DNA of 13,102 nt from assembly GCA_902803035.1 (NCBI GenBank), contig CADCON010000066.1, positions 1 to 13,102 of the forward strand, written 5' to 3'. Below the pieces are notes generated by a model, which did not search any database, had not been told where the DNA came from, and worked only from the letters and a program-made list of their open reading frames with translations. Below are positions 6,762 through 13,102 of this stretch, in pieces. Each line of letters starts with the position of its first letter. Positions within the stretch are counted from its first letter, which is position 1. This DNA comes from an uncultured Ruminococcus sp. Its GTDB lineage: Bacteria; Bacillota; Clostridia; Oscillospirales; Acutalibacteraceae. A program made the position numbers and the translations under genes.

Positions 6762-6977
6762 ATGAAGAAAGGATTTTTCTCGTCCGTCGCGGAATTCTTT
6801 CGCGGGACGGATACCTCACCCGATCAGCCGGAGAGCGAGCGTACCCCCGTTTGCTACCAATGCGCGCATCTGTCGCCGGGACCCGCCGGCGGATTGCCGA
6901 TGTGCGACATCCACGGGCTGTGGATCCACGACGCGGAAGCCGACCGTGGCTGCGACAGCTTCGATCCGGAGAATTAA
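6762..6977 (+). CDS. Small four-cysteine (zinc-finger-like) protein
   Basis: A 71-residue protein, start chosen at ATG 6762 with AGGGAG about 11 bases upstream; TTG 6756 in the same frame sits closer to that site and is possible. The N-terminus MKKGFFSSVAEFFRG is amphipathic. The C-terminal half carries C31-x2-C34-A-H36, M-C48-D-x-H51 and G-C64-D-S-F67, a spacing like small metal-binding domains with a final C-D-x-F. No enzyme motif is visible. It lies 47 bases after the S26 peptidase gene and before the operon terminator, so it is likely co-expressed. A different-frame ORF over the same bases (from 6752) is Arg-rich and lacks family-like features, and I treat it as a shadow. Confidence 0.7.
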   Translation: MKKGFFSSVAEFFRGTDTSPDQPESERTPVCYQCAHLSPGPAGGLPMCDIHGLWIHDAEADRGCDSFDPEN

Positions 6978-7035
6978 CGCGTTAAGTGCGTCCCTGCGGC
7001 CGTTATCCGGCACAAAAATGAATAATGACGCCTTC

Positions 7036-7080
7036 GCCAGAATACTCCGGAGCAAACGCTCCCGGTATTCTGGCCTTTTG
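7036..7080 (+). terminator. Rho-independent terminator of the small-peptide operon
   Basis: GCCAGAATAC (7036-7045) and GTATTCTGGC (7065-7074) form a perfect 10-bp outer stem. GGAGC/GCTCC form an inner stem around an AAAC loop. CTTTTG follows directly. Confidence 0.9.
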
Positions 7081-7189
7081 TCTGCCCCGCGATAACCGGT
7101 TTGCCGATTCTATGATGATACAAAAAACGCCCCCTGCCGCGAGAGAAAGAACCGATGTTCCCTATTTGCCGCCAGTATTACCGCTCTTA

Positions 7190-7218
7190 TTGACAAACAG
7201 GGGATTCGGACGTATAAT
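7190..7218 (+). promoter_or_regulatory. Consensus sigma-A promoter of the kinase/serine hydrolase operon
   Basis: TTGACA (7190-7195), exactly 17 bases, then TATAAT (7213-7218), a perfect match to the housekeeping consensus. Transcription would start near 7225, leaving a leader of about 95 bases. Confidence 0.93.
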
Positions 7219-7255
7219 AGCAGATAAACCGGACAATCTGAACAGGCTCTCAGGA

Positions 7256-7297
7256 ATGAGGCTCCGTCTGTCGTTTCTTTCCGGAATGAGGAAATAA
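7256..7297 (+). other. Possible 13-codon leader ORF ahead of the kinase
   Basis: ATG 7256 to TAA 7297 encodes MRLRLSFLSGMRK, ending 21 bases before the kinase start. Its ribosome binding site is poor. Both in-frame ATGs lie in a repeated GGAATGAGG. It may be chance. Confidence 0.2.
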
Positions 7298-7318
7298 CCC
7301 ATCAAGGAAGGCGAAAAT

Positions 7319-9112
7319 ATGGCAAAGGTAATATTGGAAAAATCCCCATGGAAAGAATGGAAAATCGAAACCATTCTCCGTCGGGACGCATCCGGAATTG
7401 TCTATAAGGCTGTCAGAACGGAGGGCGAAAACAAGTATTATTCCGCGATCAGGCATATATCCCTTCCCGGTTCACAGCAGGAAACAGACAATGCCGTCAA
7501 TATGGGCGTCAATCCCGATCCGGTTTCTCTTAATCAATACTTCGGGAGAATGGCCGACGCCTATATCAACGAAATTAACGCGTTATATCAATTGAGAGGA
7601 AACGCCAGCATCGTTTCCTATGAAGACCACAAAATACAAAAAAGAGGAAACGGCGTCGGGGTGGATATTTTCATCAGAACGGAGCTTCTTCAGCCGCTTG
7701 CGGAATACCTGAAAAACCGGACGCCGGACGAGGCGGAAATAGCGCGCCTTGGCGCGGATATCTGCACGGCTGTCAGCCTGTGCTCCGCCAGGGGGATCGT
7801 CCACAGAGATATCACGCCCTCCTGTCTTTATGTGAGCGAATCCGGCAGCTTCAAGCTCGGCGATTTCGGTTTCTCCATTCTGAAACCCGGAAGCGGTATT
7901 TCAGGCGGCACACCCGCGTTTATGGCGCCGGAGCTTCTCTCTGGAAAAGCGGCATTCAGCCAACATACTGACATTTACGCGCTGGGGCTTATCCTGTACA
8001 AGCTGTTGAACAATGATTTGCTGCCGTTTGTGGTGCCCGGTCAGTCCGCCATGGAGTCTCCGGCCGCCCGCAGGGTCAGAGGAGAGCCCATACCCGCTCC
8101 GGTCAACGGCAATCCCGCTCTTAACGGCATCATACTCAAAGCCATTGCATTTTTGCCTGAAAACCGGTACGGATCAGCCCAGGAATTCAGAATGGCATTG
8201 GTCAGTTACACGCAGGGCAATATGCCCGCAGCCAATAGTTCACCTGTTGCTGCCAGCGTGAGAGCCGATCCGGCATTCCAAAGCGGCGTCAATCAGCCGC
8301 TTTACCCGCCATACCAGCGCCCGAAAGCGCCCGTACCCCCTCCTCAGGTCGTCTGCTCCATGCCTGTTCCGCCCGCGCCGAAACAGACGTCCGGGAAGCC
8401 GAAAACAATCCATCTGATCATAATTTGTGCAACCGTGTGCATACTGGCTGCGCTATTTGCCGTTGTTCTGATATTTCGGAACAATGACGACACATCATCA
8501 GAAGAGGCGCGCGACTCAACGGTTTCTTCCTCAGCAGGCCGGAATGATATCTCTTCCGGATCATACTTGGAAACGGAAGAATGGTCGGGTCCCGAATCCA
8601 CCGGGTTTGAAACGGAGCCGGATCCTTCCAATGTGATTCCTGTCAAAAAAGCCACCTGCAGCAGCCACGCCGGAAACGGAAAATACGACCGCAAATACGG
8701 CGCCAATATGGCCGTTGACGGAAAAGCCCATACCTGTTGGATGGCATACGGCGTTCCTGCCGGTAAAGGCAACTGGATTAAACTGGATTTCGGAAAGAAG
8801 ACGACCGTCACAGGCGTCAAATTGATCAACGGCAACACCTGGAACGGAAAATACAACGGCAAGTTTATCGACGGATATAATAACCTGTACGAAAAGAACG
8901 GCAGACTTCGCCGCTTTACGGCGGAATTCAGCGACGGATCCACATTTACAGGGGAAGCGTATGACGTAAAAGACACATCATTCGATTCCAATATCTTCTA
9001 TTTTGACGCGCCTGTGGAAACATCATATGTCATCATTCACGTTGATTCCGGATATAAGGGAAATAAATACAAAAATAATGTGTGCATAGGTGAAATACAG
9101 GCTTTCTGTTGA
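7319..9112 (+). CDS. Membrane Ser/Thr (pseudo)kinase with extracellular glycan-binding-like domain
   Basis: A 597-residue protein. Residues 10-290 are a bacterial Hanks-type kinase domain: alpha-C Glu85, H162-R-D164, D182-F-G184, GTPAFMAPE and D-I-Y-A-L-G. A proline-rich linker (about 315-360) leads to one membrane helix (about 364-387), an acidic Ser-rich stretch, and a C-terminal domain (about 450-597). That last domain has AVDGKAHTCWMAYG, WIKLDFGKKTTVTGVKLING and a final EIQAF, like discoidin or NADase-type glycan-binding domains. Topology should place the kinase inside and the last domain outside. Several kinase residues are unusual: the Gly-rich loop is reduced to LRRDASGIVYKA, the beta-3 Lys is Arg45, the catalytic-loop Lys is Thr166 and the metal-binding Asn is Cys169. 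It may therefore be a pseudokinase or signal by binding. AAGGAAGG lies 7 bases before the ATG. A serine hydrolase gene follows after 18 bases. Confidence 0.88.
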   Translation: MAKVILEKSPWKEWKIETILRRDASGIVYKAVRTEGENKYYSAIRHISLPGSQQETDNAVNMGVNPDPVSLNQYFGRMADAYINEINALYQLRGNASIVSYEDHKIQKRGNGVGVDIFIRTELLQPLAEYLKNRTPDEAEIARLGADICTAVSLCSARGIVHRDITPSCLYVSESGSFKLGDFGFSILKPGSGISGGTPAFMAPELLSGKAAFSQHTDIYALGLILYKLLNNDLLPFVVPGQSAMESPAARRVRGEPIPAPVNGNPALNGIILKAIAFLPENRYGSAQEFRMALVSYTQGNMPAANSSPVAASVRADPAFQSGVNQPLYPPYQRPKAPVPPPQVVCSMPVPPAPKQTSGKPKTIHLIIICATVCILAALFAVVLIFRNNDDTSSEEARDSTVSSSAGRNDISSGSYLETEEWSGPESTGFETEPDPSNVIPVKKATCSSHAGNGKYDRKYGANMAVDGKAHTCWMAYGVPAGKGNWIKLDFGKKTTVTGVKLINGNTWNGKYNGKFIDGYNNLYEKNGRLRRFTAEFSDGSTFTGEAYDVKDTSFDSNIFYFDAPVETSYVIIHVDSGYKGNKYKNNVCIGEIQAFC

Positions 9113-9130
9113 CGGACAGGGGGGCATAAA

Positions 9131-10483
9131 GTGAAGAATGTCCGTGAAGAAAAAAGAGGAAAGACAGGCACAACGGCAGTATATGTCGCTGTGCCTCTGC
9201 TGCTTGGCGCGATCGTCTTTTTTTCGGTCACCACTATCATCTATTATTTCATGAACAGAACAAAGCGGGAAAGCCCTCCTCTGACCGGCGGCATCCGCAC
9301 GGGCGTTTCCGAAACGGACGTTTCCGAAAATGACGGCGTTGACAGCCATACCGCAGACTCATCGGGTCAGGATGACCCCCTATCGGATCCTCTTCAGCCA
9401 ACCGATGAAAAACTCAGTCAGGCTCTCGACAGGATTGCTTCCTCCTATGGCGCGGCGGCGGTTCAGGTGGCGGTTATCCGGAACGGCAAAGTATGCGCCT
9501 GTTACAATTACGGCAAAGCCATCAAGTCCCAGGGGAAACCCGTTACGACTGACACGGCATTCCGTGCGGCGTCTCTTTCCAAACTGATTGACGCGATGGC
9601 GGTCATGAAGCTCTCTGAGGAAGGAAAAATGAAGCTGGACACAGATATCGGCGTCTACCTCGGATATAAGGCGGGAAGCGGAAAGTATCCTTCCACGGTG
9701 ATAACCCCCCGTATGCTGATGACGCATACATCCGGCATCGTGGATTCCAGGAGCTTTCTGCATTCAAGAAACAGCGGTTCATCCGTCCCTCTGAAAAAAC
9801 TGCTTTCGCAGTCCTCCAGCTATTCGGGAAAACGCCCCGGAAAATCCTATCGTTATTCCAATTTCGGGGTGGCAGTGCTTGCCGCTGCTGCCGAAAAACA
9901 GGCGGGACAGCCTCTTTACGCGTACACGGAAAACACATTATTCAGGCCATTGGGCATAAAAGGTTCCTTCCTCGCCTCACGCATAGAGAATCCGGACAGC
10001 ATCGCCTGCCTGTATGATACAAGAGGACGGGCATCGTACACCGTAAAACGGCAGATAAACGAAAAATGCAGCAGGCAGTCAGGCCAGACGCATCATATCT
10101 ATCAGGGAAATATCACCATCAGCGCCGCAGACTACGCCAGATTGCTGTGCGTACTGCTGAACAACGGCAGCGGTGAAAACGGCATACAGATATTGTCGCC
10201 CAAAAGCGTCAGCGAGATTTTAAAGGAACAATACCATTCCGGAAAGACCCGTTGCTGCCTTTGCAATTTTGTTTCGGACGGCATTGTGAAAGGCAGAACC
10301 ATGCATTACCACACCGGAAGCAACTTCGGAATGTATGCCGGCTTTGCGTTTGATACGGGCGATTCGAGTGGCGTCGTGGTACTTACCAGCGGCGCAAACG
10401 CAAAAAAGGAAGCAAGCGGCGTCTACAATATCTGCGGCGATATCATCAGGAAAATCTATGATAATGACGCAATGACCGCCTGA
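9131..10483 (+). CDS. Membrane-anchored serine hydrolase (beta-lactamase / class C fold)
   Basis: A 450-residue protein. An N-terminal helix (VPLLLGAIVFFSVTTIIYYF, about residues 21-40) anchors it, with a positively charged start inside and the enzyme outside. After an acidic linker, the beta-lactamase-family domain has S148-L-S-K151 (nucleophile and base), Y242-S-N244, and H394-T-G396, the three motifs of the class C/DD-peptidase/esterase group. The group includes beta-lactamases, D-amino-acid peptidases and esterases, and the substrate cannot be told from sequence. GTG 9131 is chosen as start because a run of six G lies 7 bases before it and the next ATG (9138) is out of frame. It begins 18 bases after the kinase gene and ends before a bidirectional terminator, so the two are one operon. 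A cell-wall or surface-glycan role alongside the kinase is inferred. Confidence 0.88.
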   Translation: MKNVREEKRGKTGTTAVYVAVPLLLGAIVFFSVTTIIYYFMNRTKRESPPLTGGIRTGVSETDVSENDGVDSHTADSSGQDDPLSDPLQPTDEKLSQALDRIASSYGAAAVQVAVIRNGKVCACYNYGKAIKSQGKPVTTDTAFRAASLSKLIDAMAVMKLSEEGKMKLDTDIGVYLGYKAGSGKYPSTVITPRMLMTHTSGIVDSRSFLHSRNSGSSVPLKKLLSQSSSYSGKRPGKSYRYSNFGVAVLAAAAEKQAGQPLYAYTENTLFRPLGIKGSFLASRIENPDSIACLYDTRGRASYTVKRQINEKCSRQSGQTHHIYQGNITISAADYARLLCVLLNNGSGENGIQILSPKSVSEILKEQYHSGKTRCCLCNFVSDGIVKGRTMHYHTGSNFGMYAGFAFDTGDSSGVVVLTSGANAKKEASGVYNICGDIIRKIYDNDAMTA

Positions 10484-10492
10484 CCAGAACAA

Positions 10493-10549
10493 CAGAAAAA
10501 CCGCTTCCGGATGGCATTCGTATCCCGCCATCCGGAAGCGGATATTTTT
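10493..10549. terminator. Bidirectional intrinsic terminator
   Basis: CCGCTTCCGGATGGC (10501-10515) and GCCATCCGGAAGCGG (10527-10541) form a perfect 15-bp stem with an 11-base loop. ATATTTTTA follows on the + strand, and the A5 run at 10496-10500 gives a T5 tract on the - strand. It ends the serine hydrolase operon and the convergent lipoprotein operon. Confidence 0.95.
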
Positions 10550-10628
10550 ATGTGCGTGTCTGCCAATGACTTCCAGACGCGGAATCGAGCCGTCTGCCGA
10601 TTGGAAAATTATTTCCGCGTTCCCATAC

Positions 10629-11558
10629 CTATCTCACGTCAAAGCAGCCGAGGAAACGGAAGGTGAAGGTGCTGTTTTTGGTCAGCTTCTCATAATCCTT
10701 ATAGCTGCCGCCGGCGCATTCTATCACATAATTGTACTCGCCCAGCCGCGTCTTCAGCGGGCGGTCGTGAACTGTGACCAGAATCAGGTCCTGATCCTTG
10801 ATGCGTGTCATCAGCGAGGGCAGCTCCTCCGCGCTGCCGGAAGCGATGAATGCCATTCTCTCCGCCTTTTCAAGGGAAGGCACCTCGTTCGAGAGAACAT
10901 AGAAGCGGGTCTTGTTCTTGTCGTTCTTCTGAATATTTTTCGCTAAAATGTCCAGCGAATAAATCTTCGCGCAGCCGGCCGAAGCAATCGCGGCGCAGTT
11001 CTTTTCCTTGCTCCCGGAAACCTTCTTCGCCCCCTCCGCGGTGCTGGAAACCTCCACCAGCTCCGCGTCGGGAAGGTTCTCGGCAAGCCATTGGCGGCTC
11101 TGGGCGAGGCCCTGCGTGTGGGAATAAACCGTCCTGATGCCGCTCAGTTCCGTTCCCGGAAGCGCGAGAAGATTCTGCCGGATGGGCAGCTCGACCTCGC
11201 CCTCAATCGACAGGCCGGAAACGGCGATCAGCGTGTCAATGTAATCGGTGACCGCGCCGCCGATGGTATTCTCCTGCGGAATGACGGCATAATCGCTCTC
11301 GCCGGACGTCAATGCCTCCACCGCTTCCGGTACGGTTCTGAAGGGAATGTAATCTCCCTTTTTCCTGAAGAAGGCTTCGCAGGCCTCCTGCGTATAGGTT
11401 CCCTCCGGGCCGAGATAGCTTACCCTGGAGGAGGAATAATCCTTCTGCTCCCGCTCGTTCTGACTGCCGGCGTCATCGCCGCATCCGCTCAGGCAGAATG
11501 CCGTAATCAGCAGAAGGCTGAGAATGACGCTGATGTTTTTCAATGCTGTGTGTTTCAT
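10629..11558 (-). CDS. Lipoprotein with prephenate dehydratase domain
   Basis: A 309-residue protein with a lipoprotein signal peptide: K-rich start, hydrophobic core ISVILSLLLITAF and lipobox L23-S-G-C26. The mature part matches prephenate dehydratase: GPEGTYT (50-56), IPQENTIGG (93-101), YSHTQGLAQ (145-153), SSTAEGA (171-177) and T217-R-F219, the family's catalytic TRF motif. These enzymes turn prephenate into phenylpyruvate for phenylalanine synthesis and normally work in the cytoplasm. The C-terminal region looks like a degenerate ACT domain: HDRP stands where the Phe-binding ESRP usually is, and GEYNYVIE follows. The start at 11558 has GGAGG 7 bases upstream. It follows the alpha/beta hydrolase gene after 22 bases. 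It could be an exported dehydratase, or a binding protein, since the catalytic domain is related to periplasmic-binding folds. Stop is TAG. Confidence 0.88.
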   Translation of the reverse strand: MKHTALKNISVILSLLLITAFCLSGCGDDAGSQNEREQKDYSSSRVSYLGPEGTYTQEACEAFFRKKGDYIPFRTVPEAVEALTSGESDYAVIPQENTIGGAVTDYIDTLIAVSGLSIEGEVELPIRQNLLALPGTELSGIRTVYSHTQGLAQSRQWLAENLPDAELVEVSSTAEGAKKVSGSKEKNCAAIASAGCAKIYSLDILAKNIQKNDKNKTRFYVLSNEVPSLEKAERMAFIASGSAEELPSLMTRIKDQDLILVTVHDRPLKTRLGEYNYVIECAGGSYKDYEKLTKNSTFTFRFLGCFDVR

Positions 11559-11580
11559 GGTGTTCCTCCGTTGCCGGGAA

Positions 11581-12345
11581 TTATCCGGCCGCCTGATTCA
11601 GAAATTCATCTACGAGCTTCAGCCAGTCCTGCGGATGGAAGCAGAGCAGCTCGGCGTGCATCATGCCCTTGCATTTCACGAGCCTGACGCCGCGGTAATG
11701 CCTGCGTATCAGCTTCGCGGACTTTTTGGAAAGCATTTCGTTGGACTTGGTGCCATACAGGTAGAGAATCCTCATGCCGTCGGTCGGGAGGTCGGTCGGA
11801 AAACCGCCGCCGCAGACCGATCCGCATACATTCACAATGGTATCCTCCTCCATCTTGTCAACCAGCCGCAGAAACGCCTCGGTGTATTTTTCGGGCAGGA
11901 AATTCCGCTTGCTGTTTTCAATGGTCTTTGCGTCGCGCTTTCTGCATTTTTCCACGATATCGACATAGAAATTCCGGACCATGCGGGACACGAAGCCGCC
12001 CGCCGCCACCAGCGGGCCGCCATCGATCACGAGATTCCCTATCCTGACGCGGCCGTTTTTCCAGAGCATGGCGGCGATCCTGCCGCCCATCGAAAGACCG
12101 CAGACGGTGTCAAGCGCGCCGATGCCGCAAAGTGAAAGATAACGCTCTATTATCTCCGCTTCTTCCTCTACCGAATGAAAACGAGTGACGACGTCCTGCG
12201 TATGTCCGTCAAGCTCCGGCACAATGAGGAAATAACGCTCCCGATAATGCGCGATGACCTCGTCCCACATCTGCCACGGGCAGAGAACGCCGTGAATCAG
12301 CAGCATGGCAGGCTTTTCCCTGTCTCCGAATGTATGAAATATCAT
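11581..12345 (-). CDS. Alpha/beta hydrolase
   Basis: A 254-residue cytoplasmic-looking protein with the alpha/beta hydrolase plan: MLLIHGVLCPWQMW (oxyanion-side H18-G19), V-C-G-L-S85-M-G-G nucleophile elbow, and G-M-M-H-A-E near residue 235 with the catalytic His. The usual acid after the sixth strand is not obvious: LYLYGTKSNEM has S-N-E where G-x-x-D is common, so Glu may serve or the acid lies elsewhere. The start at 12345 is preferred over upstream in-frame codons because GGAGG lies 7 bases before it and a promoter lies between it and the longer alternatives. No signal peptide is present. It is the first gene of an operon with the prephenate-dehydratase-like lipoprotein. Substrate is unknown; small esters, lactones or thioesters are typical of the family. 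Confidence 0.85.
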   Translation of the reverse strand: MIFHTFGDREKPAMLLIHGVLCPWQMWDEVIAHYRERYFLIVPELDGHTQDVVTRFHSVEEEAEIIERYLSLCGIGALDTVCGLSMGGRIAAMLWKNGRVRIGNLVIDGGPLVAAGGFVSRMVRNFYVDIVEKCRKRDAKTIENSKRNFLPEKYTEAFLRLVDKMEEDTIVNVCGSVCGGGFPTDLPTDGMRILYLYGTKSNEMLSKKSAKLIRRHYRGVRLVKCKGMMHAELLCFHPQDWLKLVDEFLNQAAG

Positions 12346-12376
12346 AATAATGCCTCCCCGGTTGTTCTGCACCCTC

Positions 12377-12406
12377 ATTATAGCACAGCCGTCATCAGAA
12401 ATGCAA
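12377..12406 (-). promoter_or_regulatory. Promoter of the hydrolase / lipoprotein operon
   Basis: On the - strand, TTGCAT (12406-12401), an 18-base spacer and TATAAT (12382-12377) with an extended -10 TGC. The -35 is weak and the -10 is perfect. Confidence 0.7.
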
Positions 12407-12429
12407 CCGGAATCGACAGTTTTTTTAGT

Positions 12430-12456
12430 GAATTGTCTGCTTCCCATCGACAATTC
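12430..12456. repeat. 8-bp inverted repeat upstream of the hydrolase promoter
   Basis: GAATTGTC (12430-12437) and GACAATTC (12449-12456) are separated by 11 bases. It lies upstream of the -35 of the hydrolase operon, so it could be an operator. On the - strand it lacks a T-tract, so it is not a terminator for serS. Confidence 0.35.
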
Positions 12457-12468
12457 GTAGACCCCTCC

Positions 12469-12518
12469 GGGAAAACAGAACCCCGTCCGTGACCGCCTTT
12501 CGGCCGCCACGAACGAGG
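12469..12518 (-). terminator. Probable intrinsic terminator of serS
   Basis: On the - strand CCTCGTTCGTGGCGGCC and GGCGGTCACGGACGGGG pair with a GAAA loop and a few mismatches (12518 to 12481). TTCTGTTTTCCC follows. It begins about 22 bases after the serS stop. Confidence 0.65.
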
Positions 12519-12540
12519 CATTATCTTTGATTTTCAGGAG

Positions 12541-13102
12541 TTACTTCTTCGGCACGAGCATTTCCTTGCCGCCCATGTACATACGCAGCTTTTCGGGAAT
12601 CCTGACGGTGCCGTCCGCCTGAAGGTTGTTCTCAAGGAAGGCGATCAGCATTCTCGGAGGGGCGACGCAAGTGTTATTGAGGGTGTGGGCAAGATACTTC
12701 CTGCCGTCCTCGCCGACAACCCTGATGCCCAGACGGCGCGCCTGCGCGTCGCCGAGATTGGAGCAGGAGCCGACCTCGAAATACTTCTTCTGGCGCGGCG
12801 ACCACGCTTCGACGTCCACCGACTTGACCTTGAGATCCGCCAGATCGCCGGAGCAGCATTCCAGTGTGCGGACGGGAATATCCAGCGAACGGAAGAAGTC
12901 AACGGTGTTTCTCCAGAGAATGTCATAATACCTCATGCTGTCCTCCGGCTTGCAGACCACGATCATTTCCTGCTTCTCGAACTGATGAATGCGGTAGACG
13001 CCGCGTTCCTCGATGCCGTGCGCGCCCTTCTCCTTGCGGAAGCAGGGGGAGAAGCTGGTGAGCAGCTTGGGCAGCTCGCTCTCCTTGGTAATGGTGTTAA
13101 TG
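12541..13102 (-). CDS. serS: Seryl-tRNA synthetase, C-terminal part (5' partial)
   Basis: The 3' part of a class II aminoacyl-tRNA synthetase gene whose start lies beyond the right edge. The frame is open from 13101. Motif 2 is seen as FSPCFRKEKGAHGIEERGVY, followed by HQFEKQEMIVV and the C-S-N-L-G-D-x-Q-A-R-R-L active-site strand. Motif 3 appears as TLNNTCVAPPRMLIAFLENN, then QADGTVRIPEKLRMYMGG near the end. The enzyme charges tRNA-Ser with serine. The ATG at 12966 is internal. The motif 3 region (N-N-T-C-V-A-P-P-R) differs from the common bacterial N-G-S-G-L-A-V-G-R form. I judge this a lineage variant because flanking motifs are intact, and a second serS copy elsewhere is possible. Stop is TAA at 12543-12541. 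Confidence 0.9.
   Translation of the reverse strand, partial: INTITKESELPKLLTSFSPCFRKEKGAHGIEERGVYRIHQFEKQEMIVVCKPEDSMRYYDILWRNTVDFFRSLDIPVRTLECCSGDLADLKVKSVDVEAWSPRQKKYFEVGSCSNLGDAQARRLGIRVVGEDGRKYLAHTLNNTCVAPPRMLIAFLENNLQADGTVRIPEKLRMYMGGKEMLVPKK

Larger units (their letters stand above)
6978..7318. other. Intergenic region between two transcription units
   Basis: This 341-base stretch holds the terminator of the small-peptide operon, about 110 bases in which I see nothing, the kinase promoter, and a 100-base leader. The leader contains two copies of GGAATGAGG (7253-7261 and 7283-7291). Confidence 0.8.

Noticed and set aside
5974..6819. 281-codon ORF on the - strand
   Set aside because: Covers the PqqD, S26 and Cys-protein genes in antisense; no motif, no promoter or ribosome binding site.
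7225..7318. Riboswitch in the kinase leader
   Set aside because: Only 4-5 bp stems are visible and nothing resembles a known aptamer core.
12430..12456. Inverted repeat as the serS terminator
   Set aside because: On the - strand an A-run follows the stem, not a T-run; the hairpin at 12481-12518 followed by TTCTGTTTT fits better.
12346..12510. Longer N-terminus for the alpha/beta hydrolase (309 residues)
   Set aside because: The extension runs through the promoter and an inverted repeat, is unlike the family, and lacks a ribosome binding site, whereas position 12345 has GGAGG at 7 bases.

Overview
The window looks like a chromosomal segment of a moderately GC-rich anaerobic Firmicute (class Clostridia, probably a Ruminococcaceae/Oscillospiraceae-like gut lineage). 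The reasons are AGGAGG-type ribosome binding sites, near-consensus sigma-A promoters, a Gram-positive lipobox, a LicD protein, a PqqD/S26-peptidase pair with a tiny peptide gene, and a membrane Ser/Thr kinase of a type common in Clostridia. No rRNA, tRNA, CRISPR array, insertion sequence or integrase is visible.

Left part, bases 1-5513 (+ strand): the end of a surface-polysaccharide cluster. It starts inside a fused sugar-1-phosphate nucleotidyltransferase / GmhB-type HAD phosphatase. Next comes a GmhA-type sedoheptulose-7-phosphate isomerase gene, a GT4-like glycosyltransferase, the 3' remnant of a Wzy/O-antigen-ligase-like polymerase, a Wzx-type flippase and a LicD-family transferase. Together they point to a (GDP-)heptose-containing glycan. 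The locus appears to be decaying: gmhA has an in-frame amber codon, the glycosyltransferase has an apparent one-base deletion near its 3' end, and the polymerase has lost its 5' portion at a deletion junction. Flippase and LicD are intact.

Middle part, bases 5561-7080 (+): a compact, self-contained transcription unit with a strong promoter, a 35-residue peptide with leader-like features, a hairpin, one or two possible micro-ORFs, a PqqD-family protein (RiPP recognition element fold), an S24/S26 peptidase with a Ser-His dyad, and a 71-residue four-cysteine protein. A strong intrinsic terminator closes it. I read this as a candidate minimal RiPP-like peptide system without a recognisable cyclase or exporter. 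It is the best candidate for an undescribed system in the window.

Bases 7190-10549 (+): a perfect TTGACA-N17-TATAAT promoter drives a two-gene operon. The first gene encodes a membrane-spanning Ser/Thr kinase with an outside discoidin/NADase-type glycan-binding-like domain. Several of its kinase signature residues are replaced, so it may be a pseudokinase. The second encodes a membrane-anchored serine hydrolase of the beta-lactamase/class C fold. A bidirectional terminator ends the operon and also serves the convergent genes.

Right part, bases 10629-13102 (- strand): a two-gene operon (alpha/beta hydrolase, then a lipoprotein with a full prephenate-dehydratase motif set) is preceded by its own promoter. 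Further right is the 3' part of a seryl-tRNA synthetase gene with its terminator.
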